A stretch of DNA of 64,000 nucleotides from Planctomycetales bacterium 71-10 (GCA_001898385.1 MKTT01000075.1:36590-100589), one strand, 5' to 3'; shown: positions 21,613 through 30,392, counted from the stretch's first letter. A program made the numbers and translations. Notes: generated from the sequence alone by a model not told the origin.

Positions 21613-21943
21613 CCGGACCCACGACGGGGGGCGTCGGAAGCGACGGAAAGCCCGAGCCGCGTTCATCCGCGGCCGGATCCTCGCCTACCTGGCGCGAAAC
21701 CCCGGCCATCACGGCGCGGGGGCGATCCACGTCGGCTCGGACGAGCTGAGGGGGGTCGACCCGGCCGAGCTGTGGCCCCACCTCCGCAACCTCTGCGACC
21801 GCGGCCTGGTGTTCGTGAGCTACGTCACGATCGTCCAGCCGTGCCACGGCTTCAAGTTCTCGCAGACCGTCCCCGCCTTCAGCCACTGGCGGCACTTCAT
21901 CGGCTGGGCGCCGACGCCGCCCGGGGGGGGCGGCGATGGCTGA
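21605..21943 (+). CDS. Winged-helix-like early protein (112 aa)
   Basis: After a basic N-terminus (DGGRRKRRKARAAFIRGRIL), residues 25-95 (ILAYLARNPGHHGAGAIHVG, ELWPHLRNLCDRGLVFVSYV, HGFKFSQTVPAF) have the helix-helix-helix-beta-wing order of winged helix DNA-binding domains. Overlaps of 8 nt join it to both neighbours. It could be the DNA-binding partner of the replication-like protein downstream. Confidence 0.6.
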   Translation: MSDRTHDGGRRKRRKARAAFIRGRILAYLARNPGHHGAGAIHVGSDELRGVDPAELWPHLRNLCDRGLVFVSYVTIVQPCHGFKFSQTVPAFSHWRHFIGWAPTPPGGGGDG

Positions 21944-23042
21944 CGTCCTCGCTTTCGACCCCGACGCCTGGGCCCCTCCGTTCATCCCGCCGGACGGGTT
22001 CAACTTCGTCCAGGCCCCGCGCGTGCGCATCTGCCGGACGGCCGCCGACGTCCTCGACGCGATCCTGTGCTGGATCAAGCCGGGGCAGACCACCGTCTAC
22101 GTGACCGACGAGGACCTCTCCGTCGCTCTGTGGCGGCTCGGGAGGCCGAAGTCCCTCCGGTTCGTCCAGAAGGGCCTTAACGCGCTCCAGTGGAAGTTCG
22201 GCCTGATCGCCCGGTCGCGGGTGAGGAAGGGGCGTGATCTTGTTCGACAAATCACGCTCAATTTCACGCTCGCCGGGGGCCGGGATCGCAAGCCCAAGTC
22301 GAAATCGGCCAAGACGATCGGGCCGAAAAATTTTGGACCACCGGTCGCACCGACGGGCGCATCCCCTTCGCCCAATGGGGCGGTTTCTCTAGATGCATCT
22401 AGAGAACAAGAGAAAAGCAACAGGGCGGGAGCCGCCGACGCGGGGGATGGGACCCCCTCGTCGTCTCCCGCCGGTGCGGGAGGGGACGCCTGGGGCGGCG
22501 CGCCGAGCACCCCGAAGGAGGCCGCGGCGTTCCTCCGGGCGAAGATCGCGGAGTTCGCCGAGTCCAAGGCCGTCGAGCCCCCGCCGCCGCGCGAGCCCTC
22601 CCCGCGCGGGCCCAGGCGGGAGCGGCCGCGCGAGGTCGAGCGAGAGGAGCGGCCGGAGGAGCCCCCGGGCGACCCGGTCTCCCGCGCCGAGTGGGAGGCC
22701 CGCCGCCAGGCCCTGGCCGACGCGCCCCTCGACCAGCTCGCCGCCCTGGCCGCGCTGGGGAACCGGGAGGCGCGAGCGGAACTCAACCGCCGGCATCACG
22801 CGGAAGTCGAAGCGGCGAAGCTGGCTGCGGCGACCCAAGTGGGCGTCGACCTGGGGAGCGGGCCGGACCGTTCCGTGGCGTGCGTCCTCGACGCCGAAGG
22901 CCCGATCGTCGTCCGCGACCTCGATCCCCCGCCGAAGGCCGAGGCCCCGCCGCGCGGGCGCGACTCCCCCGAAGTGATCCCGCCGCCGCCGGCCGACAAG
23001 CCTCGGCGCGGCCTCCTCGGCCGGCTGTTCGGTCGGGGCTGA
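21936..23042 (+). CDS. Putative phage replication-module protein with N-terminal winged-helix-like domain (368 aa)
   Basis: Residues 15-110 (VRICRTAADVLDAILCWIKP, GQTTVYVTDEDLSVALWRLG, SLRFVQKGLNALQWKFGLIA) resemble an N-terminal replisome-organiser winged helix. Residues 120-275 are a long charged or disordered linker with a coiled Arg/Glu part (PRRERPREVEREERPEEPPG). The C-terminus DPVSRAEWEARRQALADAPL leads to a short domain VGVDLGSGPDRSVACVLDAE and a proline-rich end with a final basic GLLGRLFGRG. Replication function is inferred from operon end position and the winged helix. A 22-bp palindrome is embedded in the gene at 22385-22406. Confidence 0.6.
   Translation: MADVLAFDPDAWAPPFIPPDGFNFVQAPRVRICRTAADVLDAILCWIKPGQTTVYVTDEDLSVALWRLGRPKSLRFVQKGLNALQWKFGLIARSRVRKGRDLVRQITLNFTLAGGRDRKPKSKSAKTIGPKNFGPPVAPTGASPSPNGAVSLDASREQEKSNRAGAADAGDGTPSSSPAGAGGDAWGGAPSTPKEAAAFLRAKIAEFAESKAVEPPPPREPSPRGPRRERPREVEREERPEEPPGDPVSRAEWEARRQALADAPLDQLAALAALGNREARAELNRRHHAEVEAAKLAAATQVGVDLGSGPDRSVACVLDAEGPIVVRDLDPPPKAEAPPRGRDSPEVIPPPPADKPRRGLLGRLFGRG
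22385..22406. repeat. Perfect 22-bp palindrome inside a coding region
   Basis: The half site is TTCTCTAGATG followed directly by its reverse complement, with no spacer. It is AT-rich within a very GC-rich gene and lies in the linker-coding part (VSLDASRE) where codon choice is free. A phage origin, replication-protein or repressor site embedded in the replication gene, as in lambda O, is a reasonable inference. Confidence 0.6.
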
Positions 23043-23139
23043 TCGAGCCCGTTTCCGACCGCGCCCCCGGTGCGCGCCGGGGGAGACCCGATCGGCCATG
23101 GACGGCCCTCTCGATTGCCACGAAGCGATGAAGAGAGAA

Positions 23140-23181
23140 ACCGCCCGCGCGCCATTCCGGCAAGATCGTCGCGCGGGCGGT
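23140..23181 (+). repeat. Conserved-loop hairpin, copy 2
   Basis: The identical 18-nt loop of copy 1 lies at 23152-23169, here closed by a perfect 12-bp stem ACCGCCCGCGCG / CGCGCGGGCGGT. The stem is followed by TCGAAGAGAGACCAGAACCA, similar to the purine-rich tail of copy 1. An AGGAG-ATG start signal follows 40 nt later (23221), but the frame runs into the tRNA gene. Confidence 0.8.
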
Positions 23182-23220
23182 CGAAGAGAGACCAGAACCA
23201 ATTCGACAGGAGCGAACCCA

Positions 23221-23369
<149 letters not shown>

Positions 23370-23561
23370 GTGGCAGGTGGGATTGATAGGAACATCATGA
23401 CGCTCGAAGGGGCGGAATGCAAGAGGGCGATGGGAGGATTTCCGGAATTCGGGCGGGGAGGCTCCGGACGCCTGGAAATGTGGGATTCGAACGGCGGGGG
23501 GGCTATAATTCTGCGGGACGGACTTGCGGGCGGACAGGGACGGGCGCGGGGGAGGGCGGGG

Positions 23562-24332
23562 ATGCGGAAGGACTTGGACGACGTCATCCAGGGCTGGCCG
23601 TACGACCCGGAGCCCGGGGAGGTCCTGGCTCGCGAGGTCCGCGCCCGCGACGGTCGCAGCGTCTTGCAGATCCGCATCGAGCTGGGCGTCCTCCAGCTCG
23701 AAGTCGCGGGGCGGCCGGACGGCTCCCGACCCCACGGGGCGACGACCTACCTGGACTACCTGCGCCATCACGCGGCGAACCGCGGCCCCGGCGACAGCGG
23801 GGGGCCGGGCTGGACCATGTCGCAGCACCACTGCGTCGAGGCCGACCGCGAGTTCGTCCAGTTCTACCACCGCCGCATGGCCTGGCTCTCGCTCCGCCGG
23901 TACGAGATGGCCGTGCGCGACTCCGACCACACCCTGGCCCTGATGGATTTCGTCCGGAAGCACGGGGCGGACGAGGATTACGTCGCCTCGCACGAGCAGT
24001 TCCGCGGCCTCGTCCAGTTCCACCGCGCCCAGGCCCTGGCCGCCCTGGCCCTCGAACGCCGGCGGCCCGAGGAGGCCATCGACGCCCTCCGCGACGGCGT
24101 CGAGAAGCTGACCCTGCACCAGCGAGCCTGGTGGGACGAGCGCGACTCCTCCGAATCCCCCGACCCCTCCCTGATCGAACAGCTCCGGCTCAACGAGCAG
24201 GAAATCCGCCGCAACTTCGCCGTCGAGAAGACCTTGCGGGAGCAACTCGACGAGGCCGTGGCTCGCGAGGATTACGAGCAGGCCGCACGCCTCCGCGACC
24301 AGATCCAGGCCCAGGCCCGCGGTCGTCGCTGA
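23562..24332 (+). CDS. UVR (UvrB/UvrC) motif-containing protein (256 aa)
   Basis: Start at ATG 23562-23564 with GGAGGG upstream; the longer frame would cross the tRNA. The N-terminal part (VIQGWPYDPEPGEVLAREVR, SVLQIRIELGVLQLEVAGRP) is followed by a helical, TPR-like centre (FVQFYHRRMAWLSLRRYEMA, RDSDHTLALMDFVRKHGADE, FHRAQALAALALERRRPEEA). The last 35 residues (LREQLDEAVAREDYEQAARL, RDQIQAQ) are a UVR motif, the coiled-coil hairpin that binds UvrB-type partners. Function is not established. It is convergent with the pyrK-like gene. Confidence 0.75.
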   Translation: MRKDLDDVIQGWPYDPEPGEVLAREVRARDGRSVLQIRIELGVLQLEVAGRPDGSRPHGATTYLDYLRHHAANRGPGDSGGPGWTMSQHHCVEADREFVQFYHRRMAWLSLRRYEMAVRDSDHTLALMDFVRKHGADEDYVASHEQFRGLVQFHRAQALAALALERRRPEEAIDALRDGVEKLTLHQRAWWDERDSSESPDPSLIEQLRLNEQEIRRNFAVEKTLREQLDEAVAREDYEQAARLRDQIQAQARGRR

Positions 24333-24345
24333 CGCTCGGCCCGAT

Positions 24346-25233
24346 TCAATGGGAGGGCCGGGACCAGTCGACCCGGTCGGCGGGGAAGACGGGGCCCTCG
24401 ACGCAGACCCGGCGCAGGTCGGGACGGCCGTCGTCCTGGAGGATCGGCGTGACGCAGCTGAAGCACGCGCCGAAGCCGCAGGCCATGTGGTTCTCCAGCG
24501 AGACGTCGCAGGGGACGCCGTGGGCCCCGGCCAGCCGGGCCACGGCCGCCAGCATGGGCGGCGGGCCGCAGGCGACCAACTTCGCAGGCCTCTCGCCGGA
24601 TCGGAGCCGCTCCTCCAGGAGGCCGGTCACGAACCCGGGCCGGCCGGCCGAGCCGTCGTCGGTGGCGATCTCCACGCCGATCCCGGCCCGCTCGAAGTCC
24701 TCGACGCCGGCCAGGAAGTCGGCCGACCGGACGCCGTAGAGCAGGGTCGCCGAGGAGACGGGCGGACCGACTTCGCGGGGCTGGTCGCCGTAGGTCGCCC
24801 GCCCGAGCCATTCCCGGCCCAGGGCCAGGAACGGCGTCTGGCCGATGCCGCCGGCCACGAAGACCGCCGGGCCCGGCCCCGACGAGGGGCCGAAGCCGTT
24901 GCCGAGCGGCCCCCAGACGTCGACCCGATCGCCGGGCCGCCGTCGCGACAGGGCGGCGGTCCCGCGGCCGATGACGAGGTAGACGACGTCGAGCGAGGTC
25001 GGCTCGCCCGAGGCGTCTCGGTTCACTTCATAGAGGGCGAACGGCCGGCCCAGCAAGGGATCGTCGGCCCCCTCGCCGGGGCCGCGGACCATCACGAACT
25101 GACCGGGAAGGATCCGCCGGGCGATCTCGGGGGCGGCGACGCGGAGGAGGAACGTCCCCCGCGCGACCTCGCGGTTCTCCAGGACGGTCGCGGCGGGGGC
25201 CGTCACGGCTCGGCTCGTGCAAAGCTCGCTCAT
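24346..25233 (-). CDS. pyrK: Dihydroorotate dehydrogenase electron transfer subunit-like protein (PyrK family)
   Basis: The 295-residue protein has a ferredoxin-NADP reductase-like FAD domain (RRILPGQFVMVRG, then PLLGRPFALYEVNRD), an NAD-binding domain with FVAGGIGQTPFLALGREWLG, and a C-terminal 2Fe-2S cluster motif HMACGFGACFSCVTPI plus RVCVEGPVF, four cysteines. This is the PyrK layout: electrons from dihydroorotate oxidation pass through FAD and the iron-sulfur cluster to NAD. It overlaps the upstream pseudouridine synthase gene by 4 nt (ATGA). No pyrD is adjacent, so it may serve another flavoenzyme. Confidence 0.85.
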   Translation of the reverse strand: MSELCTSRAVTAPAATVLENREVARGTFLLRVAAPEIARRILPGQFVMVRGPGEGADDPLLGRPFALYEVNRDASGEPTSLDVVYLVIGRGTAALSRRRPGDRVDVWGPLGNGFGPSSGPGPAVFVAGGIGQTPFLALGREWLGRATYGDQPREVGPPVSSATLLYGVRSADFLAGVEDFERAGIGVEIATDDGSAGRPGFVTGLLEERLRSGERPAKLVACGPPPMLAAVARLAGAHGVPCDVSLENHMACGFGACFSCVTPILQDDGRPDLRRVCVEGPVFPADRVDWSRPSH

Positions 25234-26975
25234 GAATCCTCGCCCGGTCGCTTGCGCTTGACGCCCGCCGCCTTGCGCGGGGGCTTCCGCTTGGGCATCG
25301 GCCGCTTCGGCGGGCCGCCGGGGGCGGACGCCTCGGAGACCTCGCGGTGAACCCTGGGGTCCAGGCCGATGATCCGACGCCCCTTCGCCATCGGGACCGG
25401 CGGCGGGCCCGGGGGCTTGCGCTGCGCGGGGGGCGGGCCGGCGGAGCGAGGCCCGGGGCCCGCAGGTCGACCGGCCCCGGCGGGACGCGGGCGCTGCGAG
25501 GGGGGCGGGCCTTCGGGCCGCGAGGGCGGGCCGCCTTCGGGACGATAACCCTGGCCGCGCCCGCGGGGCCCCGGCGGCGGGCCGCCCTCGGGGCGATGGC
25601 CCTGGCCGCGCCCTCGCGGGCCCGGGGGCGGGGTGACTTCGGGGCGATAGCCGGGCCGGCCGGGGCCGGCCTGGCGAGGCGGCGGCGGGGCGTCGCCGCC
25701 CTCGAAATGCGGGCGGGGCGGCCGGACGCCGCTCGGCGATCGCTCGGGGCGGGCGCGTCGGCCTTCTTCGGGCCGGCCCTGCGGCGGGCGGCCCCGGCGT
25801 TGCGACGGCGGACCGCCCTGGGCGTCCATGTCGCTCTTGCGGATGGGCCCGTCGTGGGGGCGAGGGGCGGCGGCCCCCCTCCCCTGCCCTTGCGGACGTC
25901 CCTGGCCCTGGCCCTGGCGAGGGCCGCGGCCCTGGGGGCGGGCGTCGTGCGGGAGGTCGCGCGGGGTCGCGAGGGCGACGCCGGAGGCGACCTTGCGGAG
26001 CATCTCGACCTCGGTGCGCGACAGCGGCCGGGCGTCGCCGACGGGGATCCCCTTCAGGCTGATGGGGCCGATGGCGATCCGGGTCAGCATCATGACCTTG
26101 TGGCCGAACTTCGCGAGCATCCGGCGGATCTCGCGCTTCTTGCCCTCGGCCAGGACCAGCTCCAGGACGGTGGCCTCGCCCTGCGAGCCGACGATGCGGG
26201 TGCGCTTGGCGCGGACCTTGCCGTCGGAGAGCCAGACGCCGTCGGTGAGCCGGGCCAGGACGTCCGGGGCGGGCGTGCCGGCGACCACGGCGCGGTAGAT
26301 CTTCTCGACCCCGTACCGCGGGTGGGCCAGCTTGTTGGCAAGCTGGCCGTCGTTGGTCAGGATCATCAGGCCGGTGCTCTCCTCGTCGAGCCGGCCGACG
26401 GTGTAGACCCGCTCGGGGACCTCGGGGAGCAGGTCGACCACGCGGGGGCGGCCGGCGGGGTCGTCGTTGGTGGAGACGTAGCCCTTGGGCTTGTTCACGG
26501 CGTAGTAGACGTGGCGCTCGGCCTTGAGCTTCTCGCCGTCGACGGCGATCACGGCGCGGTCGGGGTGGACGCGGGCGCCCAGCTCCTTGACGGTCTTGCC
26601 GTCGACCGTGACGCGGCCCTGGAGGATGTATTCCTCGCACGCCCGGCGCGAGCCCAGGCCGGCCTGGGCCAGCACCTTCTGGAGGCGTTCGCCCTTCTCG
26701 GCCTCGGGGCTGGACTTCAGCGGCTGCCGCCGGGGCTTGCGGGGGGCGTCGCCGGCGGGACGGCCGCCGCCGGCGCGCGGGGGCTTCCCGCCGGGGCCCG
26801 AAGGCGGGCCCTCGCGGCCGGGGCCCTGGGGCCTTCCGCCCTGCCCGAACCTCTTGGGCTTCCGCCCCGCGCCGGAGAGGCTGCGCTGCGGGCCCCCCGG
26901 CGGTTTCGGCCCGCCCCCTTCTTTCCGCGGCGGCCGGCCCTTGCCGCCGCCGGGATGCGATCTACGCTCCGCCAT
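25230..26975 (-). CDS. rluB: Pseudouridine synthase, RsuA/RluB/E/F family, with long disordered tails
   Basis: The core (about residues 90-340) carries an S4 RNA-binding domain (ERLQKVLAQAGLGSRRACEE, QGRVTVDGKTVKELGARVHP) and the catalytic domain with the invariant aspartate in GRLDEESTGLMILTNDG, plus KIYRAVVAG and GKKREIRRMLAKFGH. This family isomerises a uridine in 23S or 16S rRNA. The first 90 and last 230 residues are Gly/Pro/Arg-rich repeats (for example GPPPGPRGRGQGYRPEGGPP), so the protein is about twice the usual length. Such tails probably bind RNA. The first tail contains many KPPR-like segments. Symbol is tentative between rluB and rsuA. Confidence 0.85.
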   Translation of the reverse strand: MAERRSHPGGGKGRPPRKEGGGPKPPGGPQRSLSGAGRKPKRFGQGGRPQGPGREGPPSGPGGKPPRAGGGRPAGDAPRKPRRQPLKSSPEAEKGERLQKVLAQAGLGSRRACEEYILQGRVTVDGKTVKELGARVHPDRAVIAVDGEKLKAERHVYYAVNKPKGYVSTNDDPAGRPRVVDLLPEVPERVYTVGRLDEESTGLMILTNDGQLANKLAHPRYGVEKIYRAVVAGTPAPDVLARLTDGVWLSDGKVRAKRTRIVGSQGEATVLELVLAEGKKREIRRMLAKFGHKVMMLTRIAIGPISLKGIPVGDARPLSRTEVEMLRKVASGVALATPRDLPHDARPQGRGPRQGQGQGRPQGQGRGAAAPRPHDGPIRKSDMDAQGGPPSQRRGRPPQGRPEEGRRARPERSPSGVRPPRPHFEGGDAPPPPRQAGPGRPGYRPEVTPPPGPRGRGQGHRPEGGPPPGPRGRGQGYRPEGGPPSRPEGPPPSQRPRPAGAGRPAGPGPRSAGPPPAQRKPPGPPPVPMAKGRRIIGLDPRVHREVSEASAPGGPPKRPMPKRKPPRKAAGVKRKRPGEDS

Positions 26976-27924
26976 GGCCCACCTTCCTCGTCTTCTTCTG
27001 CGGCAGCGAACGGGCCACCGGAACCGATTCGACCGAACTTCGGGGGCGTTGCACCCCCGCGCGGCTGGATAGTCTTCATCTTACGTTCGCCGCCCCCGTT
27101 TCGGCCAGCGAATCCGCCCCGATCCGACTCGCTCGCGGGCTGACGCGAGGGCGATGAGCCGCCGCGGGGCTTCGCCCCCGCCTCCCCCCGCGAGGTTCGG
27201 CTTCCTTTGAGTTCGATCGCGCGACGACTGACGGCCCACACCAAGACACATTCTCATTCCATGCAACGTCTTGCAACATTTCGAGGCATCACAAGATTGG
27301 GTTCGATCGTCGAACTCGCGTCGATTTTCCGAGCCGCGCCGCGCCATCTTCACAACGGGCTGGGCATGGGACGCGGCCGGCGATGGGCCGGCGACGGGGA
27401 TCGTCCCACCGTCCTCGGTCCGGCCCCCGGGCCTCCCGGCCGATGGCTCCCTTGCACTTCCACCGGATTGCCAAAGTATCGAACACGGACGATGGTCGCC
27501 GGGATGATCCGCGGCCGGGCCGTCGGGATTTCAGGATTCCGGGGAAATCGGAGGAGCCCGACGGCGGAGCCAGGCTCGGCGCATGGGCGCAGGGGGCCGG
27601 TGGGCGGCGTTCGCGCGAGGCGAGCGGCCCACGCGGGCGCGAGCCCTGGCCGCGCCGGGTCCGCCGAGACCACGGGGCCCCCTTGGTTCCCGTCCTGCGC
27701 GGCGTCGTCCGGGATGGGCCCCTTCGATGGGAAGCGGCCGTGGTGGACCGGTATCGGGGCGACGGCGTCGACGCCCTGGCGGGAGGGCGATGCGAGGTCG
27801 CATCGCCCCTGCGGGGCGGCCATCGAGCCTTCGAGTCGATGACGACGGGTTTCGGGCCCATCGCCCGCTTGGAATCGAGCGGAGGCCGGCCGCCGCGCGA
27901 GCGGTGCCGGCGGCGCGGCGGCGG
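26976..27924. other. Gene-free interval of about 950 bp
   Basis: Long frames exist on both strands but all are Arg/Pro/Gly-biased with no motif, ribosome site or conserved layout, so none is called. The stretch 27220-27350 is locally AT-richer and contains GTTCGA-TCG-TCGAAC (27301-27315), which may mark promoter or operator DNA for a flanking gene. No RNA gene was recognised. Confidence 0.5.
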
Positions 27925-28686
27925 TCAGGCCCCGTATCGCATGATCCCGAAGGCGGTCGCCCGGCTGAGAGCGGCCGTCGTCTTGCTCAGGGTCACCGTG
28001 AAGATCGTGTCCGGGGCCGCCGCCGCCGTCCCGAGCATCGTCACGGAGAAGGTCTTGACCGTCTCGCCCGCGGCGAAGGTCAGCAGCTCGGTCTTCGCCA
28101 GGTAGTCCTTCCCGGCGATCGCCGTCAGGTTGGCCGTCGCGGCGGTCACCGTGATCGGGGTCTTCTGGGCGCCGTTCAGCCGGATGGTGAAGTTCATCGT
28201 CTTCGCGCCCGAGAGGCCGCGCGTCGTCTGCACGTCGGCGATCGATAAGGCCGGGGCGACCGGGATGTCGTCGTCGACGATCGTGGCGGAGCCGACCGGC
28301 GTGAAGATAGCGGCGTTGACCGGGTTGGAGAGGTTCAGGACGAACGCCTCGTTGCTCTCGGGGATGGCGTCCGGCACGAGCGGGACGGCGACGCTCTTGA
28401 CGGTCTCCCCGGGCGCGAACGTCAGGGTCCCCGAGGTGGCCACATAGTCCGACCCCGCCTGGGCGGTGCGGTCCTGGGTCGCGTAGCTCACCTGCACCGT
28501 CGACGTGGACGCGACGACCAATTTGACCGTGAAGGTCATGGCGGTCGGGGCCCCGGTCCCCTCGAGGGCGCGAGGGTTGTCGACCATTACGAACGTCGTC
28601 AGCAGCTGCCGCTCTTCCATGACGTCGAAGAGGGGGCGGCGTCGCCGGGCGATGAGACGATCAGAATGCATGGATAGCTCTCTCAT
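27925..28686 (-). CDS. Calx-beta domain surface protein with LEPR-XLL-like N-terminus (253 aa)
   Basis: The N-terminus RRRPLFDVMEERQLLTTFVM carries the ExRxLL signature found at the start of many planctomycete surface proteins (LEPR-XLL motif). Two Calx-beta domains follow: one at about 35-140 (VSYATQDRTAQAGSDYVATS, GTLTFAPGETVKSVAVPLVP) and one at about 145-250 (ANLTAIAGKDYLAKTELLTF, AAGETVKTFSVTMLG). Calx-beta repeats bind calcium and mediate adhesion. No catalytic domain is present, and the protein is short for the class. It probably sits on the cell surface or in the matrix. Confidence 0.8.
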   Translation of the reverse strand: MRELSMHSDRLIARRRRPLFDVMEERQLLTTFVMVDNPRALEGTGAPTAMTFTVKLVVASTSTVQVSYATQDRTAQAGSDYVATSGTLTFAPGETVKSVAVPLVPDAIPESNEAFVLNLSNPVNAAIFTPVGSATIVDDDIPVAPALSIADVQTTRGLSGAKTMNFTIRLNGAQKTPITVTAATANLTAIAGKDYLAKTELLTFAAGETVKTFSVTMLGTAAAAPDTIFTVTLSKTTAALSRATAFGIMRYGA

Positions 28687-29534
28687 GTGTCTCGGTGAGA
28701 TGCGGCGATCCGGGACGTCGCATGGACGTGCGGCGACCCAGGTCTACCCGAAACCTAGGTCGGTGCCGGGCGGGCGGAGATCGGATTCGTGGAAAGGGAT
28801 CGTGAGGATGGCCGGCGCTCGGACGCACGAATGATGCGTACGGGGACGTCGACCTTCGTCGGACGGGAACGGGAGCGATGCGGCTCGTCGTCAAGCTTTC
28901 CACGCGCGGCGTGGACGGCCGGGCGGCGACGCGGATTTGCGGCGTCGCGACCCGAGCGATTGGGAAGATACCTCGCACCGGGGACCGTCGTCAACAGGTC
29001 AGGCTCAGATATGTATTTTTTTGAATCCGAGATTCGATGATGCCTTGCTCGATATAAAGAAGGCGTCAACCCAAGACATTAAGACCGCAGGATCGCATCA
29101 TTCAATGAATGAATCCGACCGACGACGCGCGCCCGCCGACGGCTCACGAGAGGATAGAAGGGGACTCGCGTCGTCCGGCCCCGGGCGGCTCAGGCATGCG
29201 AGCCGGGGCCGCCTGGATCAGGCCGACCCCGATCGAAGGCGGGGGGCCGAGCCGCGTCGGGTCGGCGTCGCGCGGCGGTGAAGCGCGACGATCCGTCGCG
29301 GCGCGAGGGAGACTGGAGATATCCTCGCCGCCCCTCGACATCGAGGCCGCCGGGCCGGCGACGTCTGTCGGCGGCCCTCGCGAAGGCCAAATGGGGCCGC
29401 GGCGGGATGTCGCGCCCGGATCGACTCCGTCGCCGCGACTCGGCGACGACCGCGTCGGCCTGCATCGGCCGGCGCGCCCGCGCGGGCGACGACGATGGGG
29501 TCGGGGACGCCGCCGCGGGGCGTTCGAAACGAGG
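28687..29534. other. Gene-free interval of about 850 bp
   Basis: No credible gene was found. An AT-rich block at 28998-29110 (with an 8-T run near 29013 and a short direct repeat AATGAATGAAT near 29105) sits upstream of the Calx-beta gene and is the best place for its promoter. The remainder is high-GC sequence whose open frames on both strands lack motifs. Confidence 0.5.
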
Positions 29535-29562
29535 ACGGCACGCCCGAGGATGGGCGTGCCGT
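29535..29562 (-). terminator. Terminator hairpin after the PEP-CTERM gene
   Basis: An 11-bp perfect stem ACGGCACGCCC / GGGCGTGCCGT with a 6-nt loop lies 30 nt past the stop of the leftward PEP-CTERM gene. A short TTT follows on the minus strand, weaker than a classical T-run. Confidence 0.65.
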
Positions 29563-29592
29563 CGATTCGAGGGGTTTGCGGGATCGGTCCGA

Positions 29593-30207
29593 TCAGGCGG
29601 CGCGGCGACGGCGGTACAGCAGGACCGCGGGGACGCCCAGGCCCAGGAGGGCGAAGGCCGAAGGCTCGGGGACCAGCGTGATGCGACCGTTGACGCTGGT
29701 CAGGCCATTGTTCGCGTTAGGGGCGCCGACCGAGATCCGGCCGGGCGTGCCTTCGTCGGCGTTGAGGATCCGATACTGGACGAGCCCGTCCGCCGAGGTG
29801 ATGACCAGCGGCCCGTTGAACTGGACGATCAGCTTGCTGCCGCTGACCGAAATGGTCCCGGAAATCGAGCCGGAGAACGACAGGCCATTATCGAAGCTCG
29901 GCGACGCCTGCAGGATCTCCAGCGTGAAGCCCGAACTCACGATCTGGTCGGTAGGGGCGCTGGTGAAGCTCGTGTTGAACTGCCCGAAGCTGACGTTGGA
30001 GAAGTCGCCGATGCTCAGGTCGAGGGGCCCGGCGGAGCCCGAGTCGAAACTGATGTCGAGCCCGGACAGGTTCTGCAGGACGCTCGTCCCTGAGGCGGTG
30101 AAGACGCCGGTGGTGACGAATGTGACCATCGCCGCATTGACGGCCGGTCCGACAAACAAGGTGATGGCCAAGGCGGCCAGTAAGGAGGAGGTGCGGATCT
30201 TACTCAT
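29593..30207 (-). CDS. PEP-CTERM sorting domain protein (204 aa)
   Basis: Start at ATG 30205-30207 with GGAGGAG upstream on the minus strand gives MSKIRTSSLLAALAITLFVG and a cleavable signal ending PAVNA. The mature part is a beta-rich secreted domain (SFDSGSAGPLDLSIGDFSNV, SGSISGTISVSGSKLIVQFN). The C-terminus VPEPSAFALLGLGVPAVLLY followed by RRRRAA is a complete PEP-CTERM signal: VPEP motif, membrane helix and basic tail, which is recognised by exosortase. The function of the mature domain is unknown. No exosortase gene is in the window. Confidence 0.85.
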   Translation of the reverse strand: MSKIRTSSLLAALAITLFVGPAVNAAMVTFVTTGVFTASGTSVLQNLSGLDISFDSGSAGPLDLSIGDFSNVSFGQFNTSFTSAPTDQIVSSGFTLEILQASPSFDNGLSFSGSISGTISVSGSKLIVQFNGPLVITSADGLVQYRILNADEGTPGRISVGAPNANNGLTSVNGRITLVPEPSAFALLGLGVPAVLLYRRRRAA

Positions 30208-30377
30208 GCTGTTCGCCTCGAAGATGCTTGCGCGGTGTCCGTCCTTGCAAACCGGGGGGCAACATACCGGGACGGGCGCGATATGATGCATCACAGCCCG
30301 CGACGCCGCAAGTTGGCATTGTTGCCTGGGGGGACAAAGGACAATAAGACCTTGTCCAGCCGCATTCGTCAAGGACC

Positions 30378-30392
30378 ATGTCAAATTGACAT
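30378..30392. promoter_or_regulatory. 15-bp palindrome upstream of the PEP-CTERM gene
   Basis: ATGTCAA-A-TTGACAT is a perfect palindrome around a single A and lies about 170 nt upstream of the PEP-CTERM start, in a locally AT-rich intergenic region (30208-30680). The right arm contains TTGACA-like sequence on both strands, so the site may overlap a -35 element and act as an operator. A second inverted repeat, CGTGAT-N7-ATCACG, occurs at about 30532-30550 closer to the metalloprotease gene. Confidence 0.45.

Noticed and set aside
26976..27924. Several 150-240 codon frames in the gap between the pseudouridine synthase and Calx-beta genes
   Set aside because: All are strongly Arg/Pro/Gly-biased, overlap one another on both strands, and have no domain signature.
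28789..29681. Frames on both strands between the Calx-beta and PEP-CTERM genes
   Set aside because: Same shadow-like composition; the AT-rich block and terminator fit non-coding DNA better.
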